Assembly (NCBI GenBank): GCA_945956975.1
Contig: CAMFKC010000227.1
Location: 1-5,197, forward strand
Direction: 5' to 3'
Source of the DNA: an uncultured Methylocystaceae bacterium
GTDB lineage: Bacteria > Pseudomonadota > Alphaproteobacteria > Rhizobiales > Beijerinckiaceae
DNA: 5,197 nucleotides
Shown here: piece by piece, positions 1 to 5,197 of the stretch
How the letters are laid out: each line of letters begins with the position of its first letter
How positions within the stretch are numbered: the stretch's first letter is position 1
The notes under the pieces: generated by a model
Database searches by the model: none
Seen by the model: the letters and a program-made list of their open reading frames with translations, nothing else
What the model was told of the DNA's origin: nothing
Translations under genes and position numbers: made by a program

Positions 1-2
1 AT

Positions 3-97
3 CCTGAGGAGCCGCCGCAGGCGGCGTCTCGAAGGATGGCCGGAACAACATTCTCGCTGAGGCCGCCCTTCGAGACGCCGCTTCGCGGCTCCTCAGG
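3..97. repeat. Long imperfect inverted repeat, dispersed intergenic element
   Basis: The left arm (3-35) and right arm (67-97) are reverse complements across 13 outer positions (CCTGAGGAGCCGC) and 15 inner positions (GCGGCGTCTCGAAGG). They differ only in a central 5-nt versus 3-nt insert. The spacer is 36-66. Each arm is itself palindromic: GCCGC/GCGGC around CGCAG at 11-25, and around TTC at 77-89. Single-stranded DNA or RNA could therefore fold either as one long stem or as two small hairpins. From memory, this CCTGAGGAGC...TCTCGAAGG motif recurs in intergenic regions of Bradyrhizobium-like genomes, so I read it as a REP-like element rather than a gene. The element may begin before base 1. 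No coding function is seen between 1 and 175. Confidence 0.85.
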
Positions 98-175
98 GCG
101 AGGGACCTGTGGCGATCATCTGGCGACGCGATATGGGAACGCCCATCACGCAATTCAATTCGGCGCCGCCGCCCA

Positions 176-204
176 TTGATCGTCGCGCTTTTTCGTCGGA
201 CAAT
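176..204 (+). promoter_or_regulatory. Candidate sigma70 promoter for the solute-binding protein
   Basis: TTGATC at 176-181 matches the -35 consensus TTGACA at 4 of 6 positions. GACAAT at 199-204 matches TATAAT at 4 of 6. The spacer is exactly 17 nt. Transcription would begin near 211, leaving a leader of about 30 nt that contains the ribosome binding site at 232-236. This is a by-eye match in GC-rich DNA where hits of this quality occur by chance; its position before a gene with a good ribosome site is the main support. Confidence 0.35.
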
Positions 205-242
205 CCGCTCATGCGGGCGGCAGACCCGACGGGAGGACATCG

Positions 243-1451
243 ATGAAAGCCATCAGGACGGGTCTCGGATTCGCGCTCGCGCTCACGCTGGGCGCCGGCA
301 CGGCGCTCGCGCAGAAGGCCTATGGACCGGGCGTGACCGATACGGAAATCAAGTTCGGCAACACCATGCCCTATAGCGGGCCGGCCTCGTCGCTCGGCAC
401 GGTCGGCAAGATCATGTCGGCCTATTTCGCCATGATCAACGAGAAGGGCGGCGTCAACGGGCGCAAGCTCAACATGGTCTCGCTCGACGACGGCTTCGCG
501 CCGCCCAAGACCGTCGAAGCGGCCAAGCGCCTGGTGGAGGACGACCAGGTCGCCTTCGTCTATGGCACGATGGGGACGGCGCCCTCGTCGGCGATCGCCA
601 AATATCTCAACGTCCAGAAGGTGCCGCAGATATTCCTGATCTCGTCGGCGTCCAAGTGGAACGATCCGAAGGGCATGCCCTATTCGATCGCGCTGCCTTG
701 GGCGCCCAACTACATGAACGAAGCGAATTTCGACGTCGAATATGCGCTGAAGAAAAACCCGAACGCGAAATTCGCGGTGCTCTACCAGAACGACGATTCC
801 GGAAAGGACTACGTAAAGGGGCTCAACGAAGCCTTCGCCAAGATGCCGGACCGCCTGCTGAAGATGACGCCGTTCGAGGTGACCGATCCGACTGTGGACT
901 CGCAGGTCGTTTCTCTCGCCGCCACCAAGGCCGACGTCTTCCTCATCTATTCCGTGACGCCGCGGGCCTGCGCGCAGGCGATCCGCAAGGCCTACGAGAT
1001 CGGCTGGCGGCCGATGCGCTTCCTGTCGTCGGGCTGCGCGAATATCGAGACGATCCTGAAGCCTGCCGGGCTGGAAGCGGCCAAGGACATCATTACGCTG
1101 GCCTCGATCAAGCCGCTCGATCCTTCCGCCAAGGATCCGGAACTCGACGCCTACGTCGATTTCATCAAAACCCGCGTGCCGGGCGTCGATCCGAACTACG
1201 GCTCGGGCGAATATGCCTATTTCTCGGCGGCGGCGCTGGTCGAACTGCTGAAGCAGTGCGGCGACAATCTCACGCGCGAAAACATCCTCAAGCAGGCCTC
1301 GAACCTGAAGGGTGTAAAGGCGCCGCTGCTGCTGCCGGGCATCACGCTGAACACGACGCCCGAGGACTACACGCCGCTGCGCGACGGTTATCTCATGCAG
1401 TTCAACGGCGAGAAATTCGTCGTCATCAGCGATCTGATGAAGGGGAAGTGA
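243..1451 (+). CDS. ABC transporter solute-binding protein, branched-chain amino acid/amide (LivK-like) class
   Basis: This 402-residue periplasmic protein should capture a small organic solute and deliver it to an inner-membrane ABC permease. Residues 1-23 form a Sec signal peptide: Lys/Arg near the start, a hydrophobic stretch, and ALA followed by QK at the cleavage point. The mature protein opens with YGPGVTDTEIKFGNTMPYSG (28-46), the typical first strand and ligand loop of the Peripla_BP_6 fold. It continues with GGVNGRKL (69-76), DDG..PPKTVE (82-92), KVPQIF (126-131) and AVLYQNDDSGKDY (178-190). Length is normal for the family. The start is supported by GGAGG at 232-236, six bases before the ATG, and by the signal peptide beginning there. 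The family binds Leu/Ile/Val, amides, urea or aromatic acids, and the ligand cannot be read from sequence. No permease or ATPase gene lies in the window, so it is an orphan here. The next gene on the same strand is a molybdenum hydroxylase subunit 102 nt downstream. Confidence 0.93.
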   Translation: MKAIRTGLGFALALTLGAGTALAQKAYGPGVTDTEIKFGNTMPYSGPASSLGTVGKIMSAYFAMINEKGGVNGRKLNMVSLDDGFAPPKTVEAAKRLVEDDQVAFVYGTMGTAPSSAIAKYLNVQKVPQIFLISSASKWNDPKGMPYSIALPWAPNYMNEANFDVEYALKKNPNAKFAVLYQNDDSGKDYVKGLNEAFAKMPDRLLKMTPFEVTDPTVDSQVVSLAATKADVFLIYSVTPRACAQAIRKAYEIGWRPMRFLSSGCANIETILKPAGLEAAKDIITLASIKPLDPSAKDPELDAYVDFIKTRVPGVDPNYGSGEYAYFSAAALVELLKQCGDNLTRENILKQASNLKGVKAPLLLPGITLNTTPEDYTPLRDGYLMQFNGEKFVVISDLMKGK

Positions 1452-1472
1452 CGCCACCCCTTTCTCCTGACC

Positions 1473-1498
1473 GTCATCCCCGCGAAGGCGGGGATGAC
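1473..1498. repeat. Perfect 11-bp palindrome with GAAG loop, REP-like
   Basis: GTCATCCCCGC (1473-1483) and GCGGGGATGAC (1488-1498) pair perfectly around the 4-nt loop GAAG. The hairpin starts 21 nt after the binding-protein stop codon, so it could stabilise the 3' end of that mRNA or act as a terminator. However, no T-run follows, which argues against a classic intrinsic terminator. Near-identical palindromes (TCATCCCCGCGAA..GCGGGGATGA) are, from memory, scattered in many alphaproteobacterial genomes. The right arm happens to contain an ATG (1494) in frame with the next gene. Confidence 0.85.
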
Positions 1499-1541
1499 AT
1501 TCGTCCCGGCCGCATTAGGTTGTGATCCACGATCCGCATTC

Positions 1542-1545
1542 GGAG
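1542..1545 (+). promoter_or_regulatory. Ribosome binding site that sets the molybdenum hydroxylase start
   Basis: GGAG lies eight bases before the ATG at 1554. The only other in-frame upstream ATG (1494) sits inside the palindrome and has no Shine-Dalgarno sequence. The family-typical N-terminus FGIGQAVRRVED also begins just after 1554. Confidence 0.7.
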
Positions 1546-1553
1546 CACAGGCG

Positions 1554-3857
1554 ATGAAGCCCAAAAAATTTGGCATCGGACAGGCGGTGCGCCGCGTCGA
1601 GGACCAGAAGTTCATCACCGGCGCCGGGCGCTACAATGCGGATGCGCTGCCGGCGGACCGGCTCGCCGCTGTCTTCCTGCGCTCGCCTCACGCCAATGCT
1701 GCCATCCGCGGCATCGATGCGGCGGCGGCCAAATCCATGCCGGGCGTGAAGCTGGTCCTCACCGCCGCCGACATCGGCGCCCTCAAGCAATTGCCGTGTC
1801 TGGCGCCGATGCCGAACGCCGACGGCAATGAAATGGCGCAGCCGGATTACCCGCTGCTCGCGCGCGACCGGGTGCGCCATGTCGGCGACGCCGTCGCCAT
1901 GATCGTCGCCGATACGGAATCGCAGGCGCGCGATGCGGCGGAGGCGATCGTCGTGGACTATGCGCCAGAGGCCGCCGTCATCGGCTCGAAGGCGGCGCTC
2001 GACAAGGGCGCGCCCCTGGTGTGGCCGGACTACAAGACGAACCTCGCCTACGAGAATGCGGTGGGCAAGGCGGAAGACGTCGATCCGATCTTCGCGAGCG
2101 CCGCGCGCGTCTGTTCCCTCGAGATCGTCAACCAGCGTCTCGTCGCCAATTTCATGGAGCCGCGCTCCGCCTGCGGCGAATACGATGCGAAGGCGCAACG
2201 CTACTCATTGACCGTATCGAGCCAAGGCGTGAACGGATTGCAGGAATCCGTTGCGGGCGTGCTCGGCGTCGAGGCCGCGAACCTGCGCGTCGTCACACAC
2301 GACGTCGGCGGCGGCTTCGGCACCAAGACTTTCATCTACCGCGAATACCCGCTGGTGCTGGAAGCCGCCAAGCGCTGCGGCAAGGCGGTCGTCTGGGTCG
2401 CCGACCGCACCGAGCATTTTCTGGGCGACGCGCAGGGCCGCGACAACATCACCAGGGCCGAGATGGCGCTCGACAAGGACGGCAAGTTCTTGGCGATGCG
2501 CGTGCACATCCTCGCCGATCTCGGCGCCTATCTCTCGCAGTACGGGCCCTACATCCCCTGGCTCGGGGCGACCATGGCGACCGGGCCCTACGACATTCCC
2601 AAGGTCCATGCGAAGTGCACCGCGGTCTACACGCATTCCGTTCCCGTGGACGCCTATCGCGGCGCCGGCCGGCCGGAGGCAGCCTATGTGCTCGAGCGTC
2701 TCGTCGACGCCTGCGCGCGCGAGACCGGCATTCCGCGCGAGGAAATCCGCGCGAAGAATTTCATCAAGCCGGAGCAGATGCCCTACGCGACGCCGACGGA
2801 TCGCAAGTTCGACGTCGGCGAGTTCGAGGCGGCTATGCGCAAGGCGCTGGAAAAGGCGGAATGGTCGCGCTTCGCCACGCGCCGAGAGGAGGCGAAGAAG
2901 CGCGGCAAGCTGCGCGGCATCGGGCTCGCCAGCTACATCGAATGCACGGCCTGGGGCGAGGGCGAGACCGGCACGGTCACGCTCGACAAGGATGGCGGCT
3001 TCACCATCGTCATCGGCACGCAGTCCAACGGGCAGGGTCATGCGACCGCCTATGCGCAGATCGTCGCGCAGCATCTCGACGTCGATCCTGCGAAAGTGCG
3101 GGTGGTGCAGGGCGACACCGACATCGTGAAGACGGGCGCCGGAACGGGCGGCTCGCGGTCGATTCCCGTCGGCGCGGTCATGGTGACGCGCGCCTCGGAG
3201 GAGCTTGCGGAAAACCTGCGCAAGCTCGCGGGCGAGGCGCTGGAAGTGGCGAGCGGCGATATCGAATTTTCCGACGGCGTCGCGCGCGTGATCGGGACGG
3301 ACCGCTCGATCAGTTTCTCCGATATCGTGAAACTGCCGCAGGCCAAGCCCGAACTGTTGACTGGCGGCGGCGACTTCACGCCGCCGGACGCCACCTATCC
3401 GAACGGCACGCATGTCTGCGAGCTCGAGATCGATCCCGAGACCGGCGCAACGCAGATCGTGCGCTACACGGTCGTCGATGATTTCGGCATGACGCTCAAT
3501 CCGCTGTTGCTGCAGGGGCAGGTGCATGGCGGCATCGCGCAGGGCGTCGGCCAGGCGCTGATGGAGCAGACGGTCTACGACGCCGGCGGCCAGTTGCTGA
3601 CGGCGAGCCTGATGGACTACCAGCTGCCGCGGGCCGAAGATTTCGCGCAGATCGATTTCGAGACGCGCAACGTGCCCTCGACCACCAATCCATTGGGGCT
3701 CAAGGGCGCGGGCGAGGCGGGGTCTATCGGCTCTACGCCGGCCGTGGTCAATGCGGTCATCGACGCGCTGTCGCCGCTTGGCGTGACGGCGATCGACATG
3801 CCTGCGACGCCCACCAAGATCTTCGGCAAGATTGCGGCGGCCCGGCTGGCGTCCTGA
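1554..3857 (+). CDS. Xanthine dehydrogenase/aldehyde oxidase-family molybdopterin-binding large subunit (CoxL-like, non-CO type)
   Basis: This 767-residue protein is the catalytic, molybdenum cofactor-binding subunit of a molybdenum hydroxylase. Such enzymes hydroxylate an aldehyde, N-heterocycle or similar carbon with water and pass electrons to iron-sulfur and FAD partners or to cytochromes. The N-terminal a/b hammerhead domain (about 6-140) opens with GIGQAVRRVED..FITGAGRY. The first cofactor domain (about 150-400) has GGGFGTK at 252-258 and AYRGAGRPEAAY at 367-378. The second (about 450-740) has QSNGQGHATAYAQIV (490-504), TGAGTGGSRS (527-536) and LKGAGEAGSIGS (716-727), whose Glu721 is the expected catalytic base. 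The C-terminus ends with the usual MPATPTKIF. The loop is AYRGAGR, not the AYRCSFR of true CO dehydrogenase, so the CO-oxidising cysteine is absent. Length is full. The FAD (CoxM-like) and 2Fe-2S (CoxS-like) subunits are not adjacent: a binding protein lies upstream and a cytochrome c downstream. They could be elsewhere, or the electron route may differ. The substrate is unknown. Confidence 0.93.
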   Translation: MKPKKFGIGQAVRRVEDQKFITGAGRYNADALPADRLAAVFLRSPHANAAIRGIDAAAAKSMPGVKLVLTAADIGALKQLPCLAPMPNADGNEMAQPDYPLLARDRVRHVGDAVAMIVADTESQARDAAEAIVVDYAPEAAVIGSKAALDKGAPLVWPDYKTNLAYENAVGKAEDVDPIFASAARVCSLEIVNQRLVANFMEPRSACGEYDAKAQRYSLTVSSQGVNGLQESVAGVLGVEAANLRVVTHDVGGGFGTKTFIYREYPLVLEAAKRCGKAVVWVADRTEHFLGDAQGRDNITRAEMALDKDGKFLAMRVHILADLGAYLSQYGPYIPWLGATMATGPYDIPKVHAKCTAVYTHSVPVDAYRGAGRPEAAYVLERLVDACARETGIPREEIRAKNFIKPEQMPYATPTDRKFDVGEFEAAMRKALEKAEWSRFATRREEAKKRGKLRGIGLASYIECTAWGEGETGTVTLDKDGGFTIVIGTQSNGQGHATAYAQIVAQHLDVDPAKVRVVQGDTDIVKTGAGTGGSRSIPVGAVMVTRASEELAENLRKLAGEALEVASGDIEFSDGVARVIGTDRSISFSDIVKLPQAKPELLTGGGDFTPPDATYPNGTHVCELEIDPETGATQIVRYTVVDDFGMTLNPLLLQGQVHGGIAQGVGQALMEQTVYDAGGQLLTASLMDYQLPRAEDFAQIDFETRNVPSTTNPLGLKGAGEAGSIGSTPAVVNAVIDALSPLGVTAIDMPATPTKIFGKIAAARLAS

Positions 3858-3867
3858 CAGGTCAAAC

Positions 3868-3881
3868 TTGCGTGATTGCAA
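3868..3881. promoter_or_regulatory. Candidate FNR/CRP-family (NnrR-like) binding box
   Basis: TTGCG-TGAT-TGCAA is a 14-bp dyad with one mismatch from the symmetric TTGCG-N4-CGCAA. It has the spacing and outer TTG/CAA of FNR/FixK/NnrR-class sites. From memory, NnrR boxes in denitrifying alphaproteobacteria begin TTGCG, and cytochrome c' genes are among NO-responsive targets. It is centred 106 nt before the cytochrome c ATG. No convincing -10 hexamer sits at the distance expected for class II activation; the best AT-rich stretch is GATTCTAC at 3913-3920, which is too far. It overlaps the dyad at 3874-3900, and only one of the two readings may be real. Confidence 0.35.
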
Positions 3882-3900
3882 TCGACTTTCAGTTGATTGC
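3874..3900. promoter_or_regulatory. Dyad with three GATTGC half-sites, possible operator or mRNA hairpin
   Basis: GCAATCGACT (3878-3887) and AGTTGATTGC (3891-3900) form a 10-bp inverted repeat around a TTC loop, with one mismatch that is a G-U wobble in RNA. GATTGCAATC at 3874-3883 is also a perfect 10-bp palindrome. Together they give half-sites GATTGC at 3874, GCAATC at 3878 and GATTGC at 3895; the two direct copies are 21 bp apart, about two helical turns. The stretch is AT-richer than its surroundings. It begins 17 nt after the hydroxylase stop codon. No T-run follows, so a terminator role is weak. Confidence 0.45.
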
Positions 3901-3969
3901 CGCTGGCGGGCGGATTCTACTGCGGGTCCGCCGCGGCACGACCGGGGCTGCCATCTCACGGCCCGAGGG

Positions 3970-3974
3970 AAGGA
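3970..3974 (+). promoter_or_regulatory. Ribosome binding site that sets the cytochrome c start
   Basis: AAGGA ends six bases before the ATG at 3981, within the purine-rich run 3965-3974. This start gives a clean signal peptide. A longer in-frame reading from TTG at 3897 would place 28 unlikely residues in front of it. Confidence 0.7.
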
Positions 3975-3980
3975 TCAAAA

Positions 3981-4427
3981 ATGAAATTTGTCGTCAGGAC
4001 GCTGGTTATTTCGGCTGCGGCCGCAATCGCTATTTCGACCGCCTATGCGCAGAGCGCGGCAATTGCCAAGCGCAAGGACATTCTTAAGGGCTTCGGCGAC
4101 GCGACCAAGCCGGTCGCCGCCATGCTGAAGGGCGAGGCGGCCTATGATGGCGCGGCCGTGCAGAAGGCGCTGGCCACCTACGCCGCCGGCGCCAAGGAAC
4201 TGAAGGGCCTGTTCCCCGACGATTCCAAGACGGGCGGCGACACCGCGGCCCTGCCGGCGATCTGGGCGGACAAGGCGAAATTCGAAGGCATTTTCGACAA
4301 GCTCGCCGCCGATTCGACGGCTGCGGCCGCCGCCATCAAGGACGAGGCGAGCCTGAAGGCGAACTTCGGCAAGGTGCTCGGCAATTGCAAGGCGTGCCAC
4401 GACGACTTCCGCGCGAAGAAGAGCTAA
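3981..4427 (+). CDS. Exported cytochrome c of the cytochrome c'/c-556 family
   Basis: This 148-residue protein is a periplasmic four-helix-bundle cytochrome with one covalent heme near its C-terminus (Cytochrom_C_2 type). Residues 1-23 form a Sec signal peptide ending AYA before QS. Heme attachment is CKACH at 136-140: Cys136 and Cys139 bind heme and His140 is the proximal ligand. DDFRAKKS follows, giving Arg144 at His+4, the position of the heme-pocket arginine in known cytochromes c'. The mature length of 125 residues is typical. In the first helix, RKDILKG places Leu35 four residues after Arg31. Six-coordinate c-556 proteins carry the axial Met there, whereas cytochromes c' carry a hydrophobic blocker such as Leu. 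I infer a five-coordinate heme able to bind NO or CO; Met48 is the nearest alternative Met. The cytochrome b gene follows after 10 nt, a pairing known for cytochromes c'. The preceding spacer holds possible regulatory dyads. Function may be NO tolerance or electron transfer. Confidence 0.93.
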   Translation: MKFVVRTLVISAAAAIAISTAYAQSAAIAKRKDILKGFGDATKPVAAMLKGEAAYDGAAVQKALATYAAGAKELKGLFPDDSKTGGDTAALPAIWADKAKFEGIFDKLAADSTAAAAAIKDEASLKANFGKVLGNCKACHDDFRAKKS

Positions 4428-4437
4428 TCTCGCGCGT

Positions 4438-5157
4438 ATGAACGCACCCGTAGAATCGCCCTCCGCCATGGCGGGGGGCGCCCGCGCCCTGGCCTGGGAC
4501 GGGCCGACGCGCCTCTTCAAGTGGACGCTGGTCCTGCTCGTCTTCGACGGCTGGCTGAGCAACGAGGTCGGCGGCGCTTATCCGGCCTGGCACAAGTGGA
4601 ACGGCTACGCCGTCCTCACCCTCATTGTCTTCCGCATCATGTGGGGCTTCGTCGGCGGCTCCACCGCGCGCTTCGCCAATTTCATCGCGCTGCCCGGCCG
4701 CGCGATCGCCTATCTGAAAGCCGCCGCCAGCGGCAGGCCGCAGAAATACCTCGGGCACAATCCGCTCGGCGGCTGGATGGTGATGGCGCTGATGGTCTTC
4801 GTCGGGCTTCAGGCGGTCTCCGGGCTGTTCTCGGCGGACGAGGACAGGCTCGTCATCGAAGGGCCCTTCGTGAAATTCGTCAGCGACGCGACCGTGTCCT
4901 TCGCGGCCAAGTGGCACCATCGCATCTTCGACGCGATCGAGATCTTCGTCCTGCTGCACGTGGCGGCCAATCTCTTCTACACGTTCGTGAAGAAGGACCC
5001 GCTCATCCAGGGCATGGCGACCGGTTACAAGCCGGCGGAGCCGTATGTGGACGAAAAGAGCGCCCGCCCGGGCTCGTGGGGCGCGGCGGCAGTGTGTTTC
5101 GCGATTGCGGCCGTGATCGTGTTCGGCGGGATCACGCTGGCGGGCGGGAAGCTGTAG
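4438..5157 (+). CDS. Membrane cytochrome b561-family protein (di-heme b type)
   Basis: This 239-residue inner-membrane cytochrome b probably moves electrons between quinol and a periplasmic cytochrome, here the c-type cytochrome encoded just upstream. Hydrophobic segments are at about 23-41, 54-74, 110-131 and 163-184, plus a fifth at 214-234. RLFKWTLV (25-32), HKWNGYAVLTLIVFRIMWG (52-70), YLGHNPLGG (104-112) and WHHRIFDAIEIFVLLH (159-174) match the prokaryotic cytochrome b561/hydrogenase cytochrome b pattern. Candidate heme ligands are His52, His160 and His174; the last two are 14 residues apart, as in E. coli CybB. The first-helix ligand, normally RLFHW, is Lys28 here (codon AAG), so one heme may be His/Lys-coordinated or missing. 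No Shine-Dalgarno precedes the ATG, which begins 10 nt after the cytochrome c stop, so translational coupling is likely. Met11 (4468) is a weaker alternative start, also without a ribosome site. The gene is complete in the window. Confidence 0.9.
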   Translation: MNAPVESPSAMAGGARALAWDGPTRLFKWTLVLLVFDGWLSNEVGGAYPAWHKWNGYAVLTLIVFRIMWGFVGGSTARFANFIALPGRAIAYLKAAASGRPQKYLGHNPLGGWMVMALMVFVGLQAVSGLFSADEDRLVIEGPFVKFVSDATVSFAAKWHHRIFDAIEIFVLLHVAANLFYTFVKKDPLIQGMATGYKPAEPYVDEKSARPGSWGAAAVCFAIAAVIVFGGITLAGGKL

Positions 5158-5158
5158 C

Positions 5159-5197
5159 CGTCATTGCGCGGAGCACAGCAACGAAGCAATCCAGAGC
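5159..5197. repeat. Dispersed repeat fragment (CGTCATTGCG...GAAGCAATCCAG type), cut by window edge
   Basis: The element begins two bases after the cytochrome b stop. ATTGC (5163-5167) and GCAAT (5186-5190) are the outer inverted arms around a GC-rich core. From memory, variants of GTCATTGCGAGGAGC..ACGAAGCAATCCAG are among the commonest intergenic repeats of Bradyrhizobium/Rhodopseudomonas-type genomes. It could serve as an mRNA 3'-end structure for the cytochrome operon, but no T-run is visible before the window ends. Confidence 0.7.

Noticed and set aside
133..146. Small palindrome ATGGG-AACG-CCCAT upstream of the promoter candidate
   Set aside because: A 5-bp stem is short enough to arise by chance in this composition, and nothing else supports an operator.
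93..1457. A 454-codon open frame on the minus strand opposite the solute-binding protein
   Set aside because: It is Arg-rich, low in complexity and lacks recognisable motifs. It is the shadow expected opposite a GC-rich gene with biased third positions. The + strand frame has a signal peptide and family motifs.
1494..1553. Earlier in-frame ATG adding 20 residues to the hydroxylase
   Set aside because: The ATG lies inside the palindromic repeat, has no ribosome site, and the added residues do not resemble the family. The ATG at 1554 has GGAG at proper spacing.
2646..2690. Carbon monoxide dehydrogenase (coxL) identity
   Set aside because: The active-site loop reads AYRGAGR rather than AYRCSFR, so the cysteine that binds copper in true CO dehydrogenase is absent.
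3855..3864. TGAC-AG-GTCA hairpin at the hydroxylase stop codon as a terminator
   Set aside because: The stem is only 4 bp with a 2-nt loop and no T-run follows, so it cannot act as an intrinsic terminator.
2205..3959. A 584-codon minus-strand open frame opposite the hydroxylase gene
   Set aside because: The composition is Arg/His/Asp-rich, as in other GC shadows, while the + strand encodes a full set of molybdopterin-binding motifs.
3897..3980. Upstream TTG start extending the cytochrome c
   Set aside because: It would bury the signal peptide behind 28 residues, and it lies within the dyad element. The ATG at 3981 has AAGGA six bases upstream.
4336..4959. Minus-strand open frame opposite the cytochrome b gene
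   Set aside because: It has no motifs, and it conflicts with a + strand gene showing transmembrane segments and heme-ligand histidines.

Overview
The window looks like chromosomal DNA from a high-GC alphaproteobacterium, most probably a Hyphomicrobiales (Bradyrhizobium/Rhodopseudomonas/Xanthobacteraceae-type) species. The reasons are the strong GC bias at third codon positions, the style of the proteins, and three short dispersed intergenic repeats of kinds I associate with that group. This placement is inference from memory, not a database result.

Layout, all genes on the + strand. (1) 1-242: a long imperfect inverted repeat (3-97), then a leader with a plausible sigma70 promoter (176-204). 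(2) 243-1451: a secreted solute-binding protein of the branched-chain amino acid/amide ABC transporter class, with no permease or ATPase beside it. (3) 1452-1553: a spacer with a perfect 11-bp-stem palindrome (1473-1498). (4) 1554-3857: the large, molybdopterin-binding subunit of a xanthine dehydrogenase/aldehyde oxidase-family molybdenum hydroxylase. It has the AYRGAGR-type active-site loop, not the CO dehydrogenase loop, and no FAD or iron-sulfur subunit lies next to it in the window. (5) 3858-3980: a spacer with overlapping dyad signals, including an FNR/NnrR-like box. (6) 3981-4427: an exported cytochrome c'/c-556-family protein. (7) 4438-5157: a membrane cytochrome b561-family protein, 10 nt after the cytochrome c stop. 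(8) 5158-5197: a third dispersed repeat, cut by the window edge.

The best-supported functional unit is the cytochrome pair. A periplasmic four-helix-bundle c-type cytochrome and a membrane b-type cytochrome are almost certainly cotranscribed, probably to exchange electrons between the quinone pool and the periplasmic heme. Two residue-level oddities stand out. The cytochrome c has Leu35 where six-coordinate relatives carry the axial Met, which suggests an open, gas-binding heme. The cytochrome b has Lys28 where the family's first-helix axial His is expected. The upstream region carries a TTGCG-N4-TGCAA box, which fits (but does not prove) control by an NO- or oxygen-responsive FNR/CRP-family regulator. 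The link between this pair and the upstream binding protein and molybdenum hydroxylase is only co-orientation and proximity.

I see no mobile-element gene, tRNA, rRNA or CRISPR array. I did not find a clearly new multi-gene system; the cytochrome c/b pair with its control region is the part most worth following up.
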